In this document: one piece after another, positions 47,561-56,293 of the stretch
Layout: each line of letters starts with the position of its first letter
How positions within the stretch are numbered: position 1 is the stretch's first letter
Source: VXPW01 sp965115815
GTDB taxonomy: Bacteria > Pseudomonadota > Alphaproteobacteria > TMED109
Assembly: GCA_965115815.1 (NCBI GenBank)
Contig: OZ220465.1
Coordinates: forward strand, 1,984,001-2,048,000
DNA length: 64,000 bases
Direction: 5' to 3'
Notes under the pieces: generated by a model
Databases searched by the model: none
What the model was told of the DNA's origin: nothing
What the model saw: the letters and a program-made list of their open reading frames with translations, nothing else
Position numbers and translations under genes: made by a program

Positions 47561-48136
47561 TCATCCACCGTAGAGGATGTCGGCGGCAAAGACGAAAAAC
47601 GCCTCGACGATCACGCACCCCGCGATCCCGACCCGGAACGCCGTCGACCGGTACCTCGTCCAGAGCCATGCCGCCGCCGCCGCTGCGACCAGAAACTCCA
47701 GCGGCGCCACGATGCGCGCGCCGTAGCGCACGTCCCAGTACGAGAACGGGCTGACATACGTCCAGTCCGAGAACGGCCACCACGGCGGGTGGCCGTCGCC
47801 GGCGTGCAGCGGAAGGTCGGCGAGCACGTGCAGGAGGGCGGCCGCCGCGAACGCCGTCACCCACCGATGCCGGGTCAGGACGCCGAAGATCCCGCAGGCC
47901 AGGAAGACCGGCACCGAATTCGAAACGGCAAAGACCTCCTGCCAGAACGGGCTGAAATAGTCGATGCCGAAGATCTGCGCTCCGGTCCGGCCCGCCACCC
48001 ACCCCTGCCAGGCCACCATGGCCATGATGGTGGCATCGGGCAGCAGGGCGCCGGAAAGCACCGCCGTGTTGCGCGCCTTCTTTCCCGGACTCCCGCAGAC
48101 CGCAAGTCCCAGCAGCATGTGGGCCGGGGTGTTCAC
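47561..48136 (-). CDS. DUF457 (YdjM-like) membrane-bound metal-dependent hydrolase family protein
   Basis: 191 residues. The start GTG 48136 gives VNTPAHMLLGLAVCG, the conserved N-terminus with a metal-ligand histidine. Later come LSGALLPDATIMAMVAWQ, TAFAAAALLHVLADLPLHAG and DGHPPWWPFSDW, with the HxxxD-type metal site. It has several membrane segments. The family is often annotated as hydrolase by similarity to phospholipase-like domains; the substrate is unknown. It stands alone, 31 bases downstream of the histidine kinase gene on the same strand. Confidence 0.75.
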   Translation of the reverse strand: MNTPAHMLLGLAVCGSPGKKARNTAVLSGALLPDATIMAMVAWQGWVAGRTGAQIFGIDYFSPFWQEVFAVSNSVPVFLACGIFGVLTRHRWVTAFAAAALLHVLADLPLHAGDGHPPWWPFSDWTYVSPFSYWDVRYGARIVAPLEFLVAAAAAAWLWTRYRSTAFRVGIAGCVIVEAFFVFAADILYGG

Positions 48137-48167
48137 GGGGATCCGCCAGCGGCCGGCAGGGCGGCCA

Positions 48168-49496
48168 TCACAACGGAATGCGCAGCTGCGCGCGGAGCCC
48201 GCCCGCCGGCGATTCTCCCAGTTCGATGTCCCCCCCGTGACTGCGCGCAATGTCCCGGGCGATGGTCAGTCCGAGTCCGCTGCCGCCCGTCTGCGTTCCG
48301 GGATCGAGTTGCCGAAACGGCTTGAACGCTTCTTCGCGCTGGGCCGACGGAATGCCCGGACCGTTGTCGTCCACGACGATCCGGACGCTGTCCTCTCCGC
48401 GATGCAGGCCGACCTCGACACTGGCGGCCCGCTGCAGGGCATTCTCCATCAGGTTCGAAAGTGCCCGCCGCACCGCCCCCGCCCGGACCCGCACCCGGAC
48501 GGGATCCAGTCGGTCGAGCCAAAGCCGCTTCGAACCATCGTCGAACCGTTCGATCACGCTGCGCACGATGCCGGCCAGGTCGGCGCTCTCCGGAACCTCC
48601 TCCCCTTCTCCCTGCGCGAACGCGAGATACGATTCGATCAGACCCTCCATTTCGTCGAGATCGGCCTTCATGCCGTCGCGATCCTCGCTGCCGGCCAGCA
48701 GCTCCAGCTGCAGCCGCAGGCGGGTGACCTGGGTCCGCAGATCGTGGCTGACACCCGCAAGAAATTCCGTTCGTTGCTCGATCTGGGCCCGGATGCGGTC
48801 CCGCATGGTCAGGAACTCCTGCGCGACCCTCCGCACTTCCGTGGCGCCCTGGACCGCCAAGGTCGCGTGGGTGTCGCCCCGGCCGAAGCGCTCGGCGGCG
48901 CGGGCGACGGCGCGCAACGGCAGCACCTGCTGGCGCAGGAAGTAGACGGCCAGCACGAAGGCGAGCACCGAGCTCAGAATCATCAGGGAAATGAAAATGT
49001 TGGTGGTCGAACTTGAGACGTGTTCGATCGGAGCGACCACGGACAGCACGCCCGCCGGCAGCCCGACCTGCACTTCCACTGCACGGCTGCGCGTGCGGGT
49101 GTCGTACCGGTAGGGATAGTCGAGTCGCCGGCCGAGCATGCGGTCCAGGGCAAAATCCAGATAGGTTTCGGCCGGATGGGGGCGCGTGGCCGCTAGGGTA
49201 CTGTCCGGCCGGTAGTGCAGCCGCACGTTGAACGCCGCCTCGCCTTGCCGCAGAATCGATTCCGCCCCGCCGGGTGTGCCGGCAACCTGCTGGCTGATCA
49301 GCTTGATCTGGTTGGCAAACTGGTACGCGAGCTGGCGCCCCACTTCCTCCCAGTGTTCTTCGTAGAAGATGGCGGCAAGGAGGAGTTGCAGCAGCACCAG
49401 CGGAACCGCGACGATGACCAGCGCGCGCCCCAGGAACCCGCGTGGCAGCACGCGCCGCAGTTCCAGACTTGGCCATGCCGGCCGGGGAAGCCTCAC
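48168..49496 (-). CDS. Sensor histidine kinase, EnvZ-like
   Basis: 442 residues from GTG 49496, which overlaps the response-regulator stop (GTGA). Two membrane segments (LVIVAVPLVLLQLLLAAIF and ISLMILSSVLAFVLAVYFL) bracket a periplasmic domain. A HAMP domain follows (RQQVLPLRAVARAAERFGRG), then the phosphoacceptor AGVSHDLRTQVTRLRL and the ATPase boxes LSNLMENALQRA, DNGPGIP and GGSGLGLTIARDIARSHGG. The usual proline five residues after the histidine is Q here, which is unusual. The partner regulator is encoded just upstream. Confidence 0.9.
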   Translation of the reverse strand: MRLPRPAWPSLELRRVLPRGFLGRALVIVAVPLVLLQLLLAAIFYEEHWEEVGRQLAYQFANQIKLISQQVAGTPGGAESILRQGEAAFNVRLHYRPDSTLAATRPHPAETYLDFALDRMLGRRLDYPYRYDTRTRSRAVEVQVGLPAGVLSVVAPIEHVSSSTTNIFISLMILSSVLAFVLAVYFLRQQVLPLRAVARAAERFGRGDTHATLAVQGATEVRRVAQEFLTMRDRIRAQIEQRTEFLAGVSHDLRTQVTRLRLQLELLAGSEDRDGMKADLDEMEGLIESYLAFAQGEGEEVPESADLAGIVRSVIERFDDGSKRLWLDRLDPVRVRVRAGAVRRALSNLMENALQRAASVEVGLHRGEDSVRIVVDDNGPGIPSAQREEAFKPFRQLDPGTQTGGSGLGLTIARDIARSHGGDIELGESPAGGLRAQLRIPL

Positions 49497-50197
49497 CGGG
49501 ACTTCGCCCGGAGCGCATACCCCGTACCGCGGATCGAGACCACGTGGCGGGCCGAGCGCGCGCTTTCGCCGAGCTTTCGACGCAGCCGGTTGATGCACAC
49601 GTCGACGCTTCGCCCTTCCAGCGAACTCCCCTGCCCCAGCGCGCTGCGCGGCACCGGGATTCCGGGCGTCTCGGCCAGGCGCAGCAGGACTTCCCCTTCG
49701 CGTGACGTCAGCGCGACCGGACCGGACCGATTCCACAGGCGCCGTCGGTCGAGATCGAAGCGATACTCGCCGAAATGCACCCATCCCGCGGACACCCCGA
49801 ACAGGGAGCGGCGCAGGAGACCGGCCACGCGCAAGGCCAGTTCGTGCGGGTCGAACGGTTTCCCCATGTAGTCGTCCGCTCCCGCTTCCAGTCCCTCGAT
49901 CCGGTGCCGGGTCTCCGTGCGCGCGGTCAGGAACAGGATGGGCACGTTCTCGCGCGACCGCAGGGACCGGGCCAGCGTCAGGCCGTCTTCCCCCGGCATG
50001 CTGACGTCGAGCACGATCAGGTCGTAGACGATTCCGGCGAGGCGCTGCCGCGCCTCTTCCGCATCCTGCGCACGGTCCACGCAGTATCCGAGACCGGACA
50101 GGTACCGCTGCAGAAGATCCCTCAGCCGGGCGTCGTCATCGACGATGAGCAGCCTGCCGTCGACGGGCCGGGTTCCTGCAGGCGCGGGTCCGTTCAC
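49493..50197 (-). CDS. OmpR-family response regulator (PetR-like)
   Basis: 234 residues. The receiver domain has DDD at residues 20-22, phosphoacceptor LIVLDVSMPGEDG with D64, the T in LFLTAR, and lysine in YMGKPFDPHEL. The C-terminal winged helix contains LTSREGEVLLRLAETPGIPV and VDVCINRLRRKLGE. It overlaps the MarR gene stop at its start and the kinase at its end, giving a MarR-regulator-kinase operon. This arrangement next to ilvE resembles the petP-petR locus of alphaproteobacteria. Confidence 0.9.
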   Translation of the reverse strand: MNGPAPAGTRPVDGRLLIVDDDARLRDLLQRYLSGLGYCVDRAQDAEEARQRLAGIVYDLIVLDVSMPGEDGLTLARSLRSRENVPILFLTARTETRHRIEGLEAGADDYMGKPFDPHELALRVAGLLRRSLFGVSAGWVHFGEYRFDLDRRRLWNRSGPVALTSREGEVLLRLAETPGIPVPRSALGQGSSLEGRSVDVCINRLRRKLGESARSARHVVSIRGTGYALRAKSR

Positions 50198-50658
50198 GAT
50201 GCGATTCCGATACGCATCCGGTCGTCGGGATCCATGAGGGTTTCGAGAAACGCGAGGACCGCGCCCCGGCCGCCCGGTCCGGCGCGCGTCACCGCCCGTT
50301 CGATGCGGGTGTGCTGCGCGTGCAGCAGGGCGGCCTCGAGCGTTCGTCCGTCCACGGTCAGGGTCAGGATGCCACGGCGCCGGTCCTTCGGGTCGGTCCG
50401 CCGATCCACCAGATGCGCCTCCCTCAGGTCGCGCAGCACGCGGGTAAGGGCCTGCTTGGTGATCCCCAGCGTCGCCAACAGTTCGTCCACCCGAATGCTG
50501 CCGGAACGATGGATGAAATACAGCGCGCGGTGGTGGGCGCGACCGAGACCGCGGCTGCTCAGGATGCGGTCGGCGTCGCCGGTGAACGCCCGATAGCCGA
50601 AAAAGAGGCGCTCGGCGATCGCACGGGATTCGGAATCCGACATGGATGCGTCAGTCAT
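50194..50658 (-). CDS. MarR-family transcriptional regulator (PetP-like)
   Basis: 154 residues. The winged-helix core reads GLGRAHHRALYFIHRSGSIR, LLATLGITKQALTRVLRDLR and DRRTDPKDRRRGILTLT, with the conserved DxRRR wing. It is the first gene of the three-gene regulatory operon and is divergent from ilvE, with about 80 bases between starts that should hold both promoters. Confidence 0.88.
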   Translation of the reverse strand: MTDASMSDSESRAIAERLFFGYRAFTGDADRILSSRGLGRAHHRALYFIHRSGSIRVDELLATLGITKQALTRVLRDLREAHLVDRRTDPKDRRRGILTLTVDGRTLEAALLHAQHTRIERAVTRAGPGGRGAVLAFLETLMDPDDRMRIGIAS

Positions 50659-50736
50659 GTTGACGTTTCTGGCCGCAAGGTACTACGATGCGGCCGGTTC
50701 CGGAATGGTACCGTGGATGCCTGTGGGCGCTCTCCC

Positions 50737-51606
50737 ATGATCGAAGACTACAGCCGGCTGCGCGGGCAGCTCTGGTTCGACGGCGAACTGCTGCCTTGGG
50801 AGGATGCGCGCCTCCACGTGCTCAGCCACGCGCTGCACTATGCGAGTTCCGTGTTCGAAGGGGAACGGGCGTACGGCGGAAGGGTTTTCAAGGAGCAGGA
50901 ACACACGGAGCGCCTGGTCCATTCCGCCACGACCCTCGGGATGGAGTTCCCCTGCTCTCGGGAGGAACTCGGCGACGCCCGGCGAACGGTGCTCGAGGCC
51001 AACGGCATCGCGGACGGCTACCTGCGCCCGGTGATCTGGCGCGGAAGCGAGATGATGGGGATTTCGGCCCAGCGCAATACCATCCATGTCGCCGTCGCCG
51101 CCTGGGAATGGCCGTCCTACTTCTCACCGGAAGCGCGCCTCAAGGGAATCCGTCTGGCCCTGGCCGACTGGCGCCGGCCTTCCCCCGACACGGCGCCCGT
51201 GAATACCAAGGCCGCCGGCCTGTACATGACCTGCACGCTCGCCAAGCACGCCGCCGAGCGCGACGGCTACGACGACGCACTCATGCTCGATCACCGGGGC
51301 CGGGTGGCCGAAACGACGGGGGCCAACATCTTCTTCGTGCGGGACGGTGTCCTGCACACGCCGGTACCCGACTGTTTTCTGGACGGCATTACCCGCCGTA
51401 CGATCATCGGCATCGCGAGGACCAAGGGCATCAGGGTCATCGAGGAGGTGATCCTGCCGGAAGATCTCGGTCGAGCCGACGAGGTATTCGTCACGGGGAC
51501 GGCAGCCGAGGTCACGCCGGTGTCCGTCATCGGCCCGCACACGTTCCGGCCCGGCGACATGTGCCGCCTCATGATCGACGAGTACGCCAAGCTGACCGCC
51601 GGATAG
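50737..51606 (+). CDS. ilvE: Branched-chain amino acid aminotransferase (class IV)
   Basis: 289 residues. Fold-type IV motifs: LHVLSHALHYASSVFEGERA, the PLP lysine in VNTKAAGLYMTCTLAK, ALMLDHRGRVAETTGANIFF and LDGITRRTIIGIARTKGIRV, with VFVTGTAAEVTPV near the end. It transfers the amino group between leucine, isoleucine or valine and 2-oxoglutarate. It is a single gene, divergent from the MarR operon. Confidence 0.9.
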   Translation: MIEDYSRLRGQLWFDGELLPWEDARLHVLSHALHYASSVFEGERAYGGRVFKEQEHTERLVHSATTLGMEFPCSREELGDARRTVLEANGIADGYLRPVIWRGSEMMGISAQRNTIHVAVAAWEWPSYFSPEARLKGIRLALADWRRPSPDTAPVNTKAAGLYMTCTLAKHAAERDGYDDALMLDHRGRVAETTGANIFFVRDGVLHTPVPDCFLDGITRRTIIGIARTKGIRVIEEVILPEDLGRADEVFVTGTAAEVTPVSVIGPHTFRPGDMCRLMIDEYAKLTAG

Positions 51607-51629
51607 ACCGGCCGCCGGTTCTGTAGCGG

Positions 51630-51905
51630 GCCTCCTCCACTGAGGACGAGAGCGCCCGGCGCGCCGGCGGCAGCGGCAAGGGCCCGAAGCCGAACCAGCA
51701 GGCGGCCGCCCACCTCCGGAAGGCACCGTCGTGGAGACGGCCGCCGTCGAGGCCTGCGGCACTGACCTGTCCGGCGTCGACCCCGTCGACCGGGAGCGGT
51801 CGCATCCTGCATGCCCTCGGGTTCGAGGTCGTCGAGCGCCGCGTCGATGCCGAGATCCGGGAATGCCCGGACTGCCGGGCCCGGGACCGGCGGAAGTCCG
51901 TGGTG
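51630..51905 (+). pseudogene. IS66 TnpC, central fragment
   Basis: Frames contain EDESARRAGGSGKGPKPN, a zinc-finger-like segment VEACGTDLSGVDPVDRERS and FEVVERRVDAEIRECPDCRA, matching residues of the intact TnpC at 38720-40198. Frameshifts separate them. No ends or methylase remain. The following 245 bases to 52150 hold no gene I recognise. Confidence 0.65.
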
Positions 51906-52238
51906 ATCAGCGCGATCTGGCGGCCGTCGTCCAGCCGACGGAGAGGATCTGCCGGACCTCGGGATCGTCGTGCAACCGGAGGCGCTTCTCGGCCAGCCGG
52001 AGGCAGGCCTTTCCCATGCTCCGGGGATTCTGCGAACGTTGGATGAAAGGAGGCTGAAACGGCATGTTCTGGTGGTGTGCGGGATGTGCGGAACCGTTCC
52101 CGGGGCATTGCAGGCGCGGGGTTGGTCCCTTGGGCGCCTAGGTTTCGAAGCAAGGCGATCCCACGTCAGGTTGGTTGGAAGGATGGGTTCCGCTGGTTCC
52201 GGATGATTCGGATGTGTGCTGGCTGTTTGTGAAGCGGC

Positions 52239-53144
52239 GTGGTATCCGTGGTTGTGATGGAACGCGCAGCGGATGTTTTCGAGACGACTCCGGAGGGTTT
52301 TGCGCTCCGGGATGGGGTGGTGCGCTTGGCGCGGCCGGATGAGGTGTGTCGCTGGAACCGTGTGGTGGACCGTCATCATGATCTGGGTTTCAAGCCGTTT
52401 GCGGGTCGAGGCTTGCGCTCCGTGTGCACTTGGCGCGGGCGGTGGATGGGCGCTTCGGGCTGGCAGACGGGCGCCTTCCGCTGTGCGCCGCGGGACCGTG
52501 GGATGGGCTGGCGCCGCGAGGAACCGTTTGCGCGGTTGCACCGGATCGGAAACCCCACGAGGTTGGTGATTCCGGGGGGGGGGGGTCGCCGGGGGTTTCG
52601 GGGTCTTGCCTCGTGTGCGTTATCACGGATGGAGCGGCGTCTCGGTGACGACCGGGAGGCTGCGTACGGCCATCCGTTGCGGGTGGCGGAGTCGTTTGTT
52701 TCGCCGACGAAGTTCCGCGGCACCCGGTACCCGGCGGCGAACGGGAAGTACGTGGGCAGGAGCCAGGGCGATGCGCGCGCCCACGGGCGCGATCCCGATC
52801 CGCACGGGGAGGTGAAGGATCGGTACGGGGTTCCGCTGCGTCGCGATGCCGGTCGTCGGTTGCGGGATCGTGCGCCGCTGCCTGCGGCGTGGGCGTGGCG
52901 GGCGACGCAGAGTGGCCGATCGGCGCGGGCGTTGCGCTCGATGTACCCGCAGGTTGCGGCGCTTTCCGACTTCCGGCGCGCGCCGGGGCGCACGCACGGC
53001 ATCGCCTCGGTGCGGTGCGTGATCTTACTGGCGCGGCGGGCGAATCGGCACGGCGCGGTGGCGGCGGCACGCTCCGCGAAGGCGATGACGCAGAAGGATC
53101 CGGCGCCGATCGGTGCGGGGAAGAACCCGCACACCGGCCGGTAG
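52239..53144 (+). CDS. DUF4338/ISAs1 N-terminal protein, copy 2 (probably inactive)
   Basis: 301 residues, the same architecture as the copy at 32873-33772. The conserved HHYLGF is changed to HHDLGF, NNTRFVILGG to GNPTRLVIPGG, and many W, H and Q residues to G, P or R. A run of ten G near 52577 adds a residue. It ends at the same TAG and hairpin position as copy 1. The frame is open, but the loss of conserved residues argues against function. Confidence 0.7.
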   Translation: MVSVVVMERAADVFETTPEGFALRDGVVRLARPDEVCRWNRVVDRHHDLGFKPFAGRGLRSVCTWRGRWMGASGWQTGAFRCAPRDRGMGWRREEPFARLHRIGNPTRLVIPGGGGRRGFRGLASCALSRMERRLGDDREAAYGHPLRVAESFVSPTKFRGTRYPAANGKYVGRSQGDARAHGRDPDPHGEVKDRYGVPLRRDAGRRLRDRAPLPAAWAWRATQSGRSARALRSMYPQVAALSDFRRAPGRTHGIASVRCVILLARRANRHGAVAAARSAKAMTQKDPAPIGAGKNPHTGR

Positions 53145-53154
53145 GAACCGGTGT
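53131..53154 (+). promoter_or_regulatory. Hairpin around the amber stop, copy 2
   Basis: ACACCGG and CCGGTGT form a 7 bp inverted repeat around a 10-base loop with TAG and AGGA. The 9 bp arm of copy 1 has lost its outermost pairing through one G to C change. Confidence 0.55.
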
Positions 53155-54059
53155 CCCGATCGACCGTGCACCGGGTGCTGCAGAACCCCGACCCGGCGTG
53201 GATCGAGGAGGCTCTGCGGCGCCGGGCGCAGCCGCGCCTGCGGGTCGGCCATGCGATCGCGGTCGACGGCACGCGCATGCGCGGCGCCCGCCGCACCGGC
53301 GAGGATCCTGACGAGACGGTCTCGCGGATCGAGCACGGGACCGGCATGCCGGTCCCGATCCTCGACGATCCCGACGAGGGCGGGGAAATTGCCGCCGTCC
53401 ACGCCGCGCTCGAGACGGCGCCGGTGGCCGGCCGTCCGCGCACCCTCGACGCGCTCCCCACCCCCCGCGAGACGGCACGGCGGATCGTCGAGACCCAGGG
53501 CGCCGACGGGAGGATGACGGTCAAGGGCCACGCTTCCCGGACCTTCGAGACGTTCGAGAGCATCCACTGGGAGACCACGAGCACGGGACGCTACCGCGAA
53601 ACGCCCACGCTCGAACATGGCCGCATCGAGCCGCGCAGCATCGAAGTCTTCACCCCGCCCGCGAAGATGATCCACGATCCCCGCGTTCAACCGATCTTCC
53701 GTGTCACCCGGCGCGTCGCATGCAGGAAATCCGGAACACCGACCACCGAGCACGCCTGCGGCATGACCTCGGTCGAGGCCGACCGCGCCTCGCCGCAACC
53801 GGTACTCGCAGGGAACCGCGGTCCCTGGGGGGTCGAAAGCCCTCACCCCCTCCGCGACGCCACCTTCCGCGAAGACGACTCCAGGCTCCGGGCCCGCAAC
53901 GCGCCCGCACACCACGCGATCCTCAACCCCCTCGCCATTGCGGCCATCCTCCACAACCAGCGAAAGCTGCCCCAACCCTTCCCCAGCTTCGCCGACGCCC
54001 GTCACCCCTATGCCGACCCGCGCAAGCAGGTCCTGCACGCCGTCACAAGACCCGGCTGA
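53151..54059 (+). CDS. ISAs1-family transposase DDE part, copy 2 (probably inactive)
   Basis: 302 residues from GTG 53151, in frame with the preceding gene across TAG. First catalytic aspartate region GHAIAVDGTRMRGARR is kept, but DWMMTVKGN became DGRMTVKGH, GHWVVESHHHIRDTTF became GPWGVESPHPLRDATF, and HTTRETARLIVE became PTPRETARRIVE. The pattern of W to G, H to P and L to R at conserved sites implies loss of activity despite the open frame. Confidence 0.7.
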   Translation: MSRSTVHRVLQNPDPAWIEEALRRRAQPRLRVGHAIAVDGTRMRGARRTGEDPDETVSRIEHGTGMPVPILDDPDEGGEIAAVHAALETAPVAGRPRTLDALPTPRETARRIVETQGADGRMTVKGHASRTFETFESIHWETTSTGRYRETPTLEHGRIEPRSIEVFTPPAKMIHDPRVQPIFRVTRRVACRKSGTPTTEHACGMTSVEADRASPQPVLAGNRGPWGVESPHPLRDATFREDDSRLRARNAPAHHAILNPLAIAAILHNQRKLPQPFPSFADARHPYADPRKQVLHAVTRPG

Positions 54060-54285
54060 CTGCGCCCACACCCCGACCGAAACCGCAAGCCTCCGAGCCT
54101 GGCTCCCCGACCCGGCCGGCCTCTCGCTCGCCCCGGACACGCCGAAGCGGACCCCTCGCGCCCCGCTCCACGCCGCCACCGGGCCGCAGACGTCCGCACA
54201 TCTCACGATCGCAGACTTGAACGCGTCGACCCGCGCCGCGATCAGGACTCCGATCGCAGCACAGCAACAAGCATGGGATCTTGGC

Positions 54286-54545
54286 AATCGAAGTCCTGGC
54301 CCAAACCCTGCTTCAGGAGACCCATCACCAGGATCTTCCACAACTCCATGCCGGGACGCCCTCGCAGATGGGATACCTCGGGAAGGATCCCCTCCTCCAG
54401 GATCTCGAACCACCGGCCCCGGGTCGACCGGTCGGCATACACATGTTGCAGGCCGCGCAGCAACGGCGGAATGTCATCCCGCGAGTGTACGTGGATCTCG
54501 ATCTCCTCGATCACAGCCTGGCCCCATTCCAGCTGAGGGCACCTG
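54286..54545 (-). pseudogene. ISNCY-like transposase, N-terminal fragment
   Basis: The minus-strand frame reads PQLEWGQAVIEEIEIHVHSR, PPLLRGLQHVYADRSTRGRW, GRPGMELWKILVMGLLKQGL, the first 90 residues of the ISNCY-like transposase. It is cut at GLGQDFD by the ISAs1 element. The rest of the gene is not found on the other side of that element. Confidence 0.85.
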
Positions 54546-54581
54546 ATATCCACGGTGAAACCGCTGGAAGTTCGGCTTATC

Positions 54582-54614
54582 GTATTGTAATTCGCGATAC
54601 AAGACGCTATATGC
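54582..54614 (+). promoter_or_regulatory. Operator/promoter of the tacAT pair
   Basis: CGTATTGTA (54582-54590) and TACAAGACG (54599-54607) form a palindrome matching at 8 of 9 positions around 8 bases. A possible -35 TTGTAA at 54586 and -10 TATATG at 54609 are spaced by 17 bases, so the operator covers the promoter. A ribosome site AAGGAG at 54621 precedes the start at 54633. Repression by the antitoxin is expected for this toxin class. Confidence 0.65.
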
Positions 54615-54632
54615 CGACTAAGGAGATTTGCC

Positions 54633-54932
54633 ATGGCCACGACCGCCGAACGCAAGGAATACCCGATCTCAATGCGCCTGCCCGAGGCGGATGTCGCAAT
54701 GATCGATCGCGCCGCAAACCTGCGCGGCCGATCGCGCACAGACTTCGTGCGCGACGCCGCAGTGCGCGCGGCCGAGGAGGTCGTCATGGAACAAGGCCTG
54801 ATCCGGATGAGCCCGGAAGGCTTCGCCGAATTCATGGATGTGCTGGCGCGTCCGGCCGCTCCCGTTCCGGAGATGGTCGAAGTCCTGAAGCGTCCTGCGC
54901 CGTGGGAGCCCGGCTACGTGGCGAAGCGGTAA
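54633..54932 (+). CDS. DUF1778 ribbon-helix-helix antitoxin (TacA-like)
   Basis: 99 residues. The DUF1778 N-terminus reads YPISMRLPEADVAMIDRAAN and RGRSRTDFVRDAAVRAAEEV, a ribbon-helix-helix DNA-binding domain. The C-terminal tail (LIRMSPEGFAEFMDVLARPA) would bind and neutralise the acetyltransferase toxin. It is encoded 4 bases upstream of the toxin gene and preceded by a palindromic operator. Conserved features are intact. Confidence 0.9.
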   Translation: MATTAERKEYPISMRLPEADVAMIDRAANLRGRSRTDFVRDAAVRAAEEVVMEQGLIRMSPEGFAEFMDVLARPAAPVPEMVEVLKRPAPWEPGYVAKR

Positions 54933-54936
54933 GCCT

Positions 54937-55446
54937 TTGCTCCTTTCGGGTCCCGAACCGCTTACCGCCGCTCATAATGTGTCCGAGTTCTATTGTGGCA
55001 AGGCGGCGCTTGACCTCTGGCTGAAGACGCGCGCCCTCTCCAATCAGCAGAAGGGCTTCACTGCCGTTCTCATCGTTCATGAGGCCGGGCGCGTTGTCGG
55101 CTACTACGGCCTTGCGCCTACCGGTGTGGTGCCTTCGGTTTTGCCGCGCTCGATCAGAACGGGGCAGCCGCCGAATCCGGTCCCGTGCATGTTGCTCGGC
55201 CAGCTCGCGACCGACACAGCATGGGCAGGGTTGGGCATTGGCACCGGCCTTGTGAAGCACGCCCTCCAGCGCTGCGTTCAGGCCGCGTCGCTAATCGGTG
55301 GGCGGGCCTTGATGGTCAACGCCGACGACGGGGAGGCGGCCGAGTTCTGGAGGCGGCGCGGTTTCGAGCCGTGCAGAGATGATCCTCTTGTTCTGCTCCG
55401 CTCGATCAGCGACATCGCAGCCTCACTCGGCGAGGGCGTTAGATGA
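54937..55446 (+). CDS. GNAT acetyltransferase toxin (TacT-like)
   Basis: 169 residues from TTG 54937, 4 bases after the antitoxin stop. GNAT features: FYCGKAALDLWLKTRALSNQ at the start, VVGYYGLAPTGVVPSVLPRS, the acetyl-CoA loop LGQLATDTAWAGLGIGTGLV, and MVNADDGEAAEFWRRRGFEP near the end. TacT-type toxins acetylate the amino group of aminoacyl-tRNAs and stop translation. The TTG start would keep toxin translation low. The MITE-C copy inserted 25 bases after the stop leaves it intact. Confidence 0.88.
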   Translation: MLLSGPEPLTAAHNVSEFYCGKAALDLWLKTRALSNQQKGFTAVLIVHEAGRVVGYYGLAPTGVVPSVLPRSIRTGQPPNPVPCMLLGQLATDTAWAGLGIGTGLVKHALQRCVQAASLIGGRALMVNADDGEAAEFWRRRGFEPCRDDPLVLLRSISDIAASLGEGVR

Positions 55447-55471
55447 TTGTGCCTCCGTTTGCCCTGTCTCA

Positions 55472-55654
55472 GAGCTTGTGCGGAAACGATTGAGCGGCCC
55501 CGATTCTGGTATCTTCGATGTGGCTGGCGAGTACATCGGGATCAGACAAGCCCATTCCACATCTGTCAGATTGCTTTCGAAACGATCTCCCCGACGCCGA
55601 TGCTTTGCACGAGCGGTCAGAATCGGGGCCGCTCAATAGTTTCCGCACAGGCTT
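55472..55654. mobile_element. MITE-C copy 3 (183 bp, inverted)
   Basis: Inverted relative to copies 1 and 2. Ends GAGCTTGTGCGGAAAC and inverted AAGCCTGTGCGGAAAC. It is flanked by TCA (55469-55471 and 55655-55657). Confidence 0.92.
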
Positions 55655-55824
55655 TCAGGATCGGGATGGTGCCTCGGAGGGGATCAGGAAGGACCGATGG
55701 GCGCCGGGGGCCGGCCCAAGGGGTTCGCGGGTCTGCGCGAGGCCGGAACCGGGCGCGCTTCCGGCCCGGCCTGGCGCCGGACCCGTGTCCGTCCGCCCCG
55801 ACCGCGGCCGCCGCCCTACGGGTC

Positions 55825-56289
55825 CTACGGCCGCACGGCCCCGTGCTCCCATTTCGCGGCTGCCCGGTCGTCGCGCCCCTGCGCCTCGACCCAGGAAGCC
55901 CCGTCTTCGGTTTCCTCGAGCTTCCAGAACGGGGCCTTGGTCTTCAACCAGTCGATGAGGAACTGGCAGCTTTCCAGCGCCGCCTGCCGGTGACGGGCGG
56001 CCGTGACCACCAGGACGATGCGGTCTCCGGGCACCAGGCGTCCGTAGCGATGGATGACGAGGCTGGCCGTCAGTTCCCACCGTCGCCGCGCCTCTTCCTC
56101 GATCGCCGCCAGCATGCGCTCGGTCATGCCGGGATAGTGCTCGAGGGTCATCGCCGTCAGGGCCGGACCCCCGGGATCCTTCCGAACCACGCCGAGAAAG
56201 CTCGCGACGCCGCCGATCCCGGTATGCCCGGCCAGAAGCCGGTCCGTCTCCGCGCCGGGGTCGAAATCGCCGTCCTGCACCCGGATCAC
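55825..56289 (-). CDS. moaE: Molybdopterin synthase catalytic subunit
   Basis: 154 residues from GTG 56289. MoaE features: GIGGVASFLGVVRKDPGGPA, LEHYPGMTERMLAAIEEEAR, IHRYGRLVPGDRIVLVVTAA, and the catalytic lysine region FLIDWLKTKAPFWKLEETED. With MoaD it converts cyclic pyranopterin monophosphate to molybdopterin. It lies 4 bases downstream of moaD. Confidence 0.92.
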   Translation of the reverse strand: MIRVQDGDFDPGAETDRLLAGHTGIGGVASFLGVVRKDPGGPALTAMTLEHYPGMTERMLAAIEEEARRRWELTASLVIHRYGRLVPGDRIVLVVTAARHRQAALESCQFLIDWLKTKAPFWKLEETEDGASWVEAQGRDDRAAAKWEHGAVRP

Positions 56290-56293
56290 GAAC

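Larger units (their letters stand above)
52151..54285 (+). mobile_element. ISAs1-type element carrying DUF4338, copy 2
   Basis: The left end is near CAAGGCGATCCCACG at 52151. The right end is near GCATGGGATCTTGGC at 54285, where it interrupts an ISNCY-like remnant. The gene layout equals copy 1, but the two ends are less similar and no convincing target duplication remains. Numerous A to C and T to G differences from copy 1 suggest it is inactive. Confidence 0.75.

Noticed and set aside
52577..52586. Run of ten G as a phase-variable switch
   Set aside because: The frame remains open through it and the surrounding gene copy shows many inactivating changes; a sequencing ambiguity is as likely.
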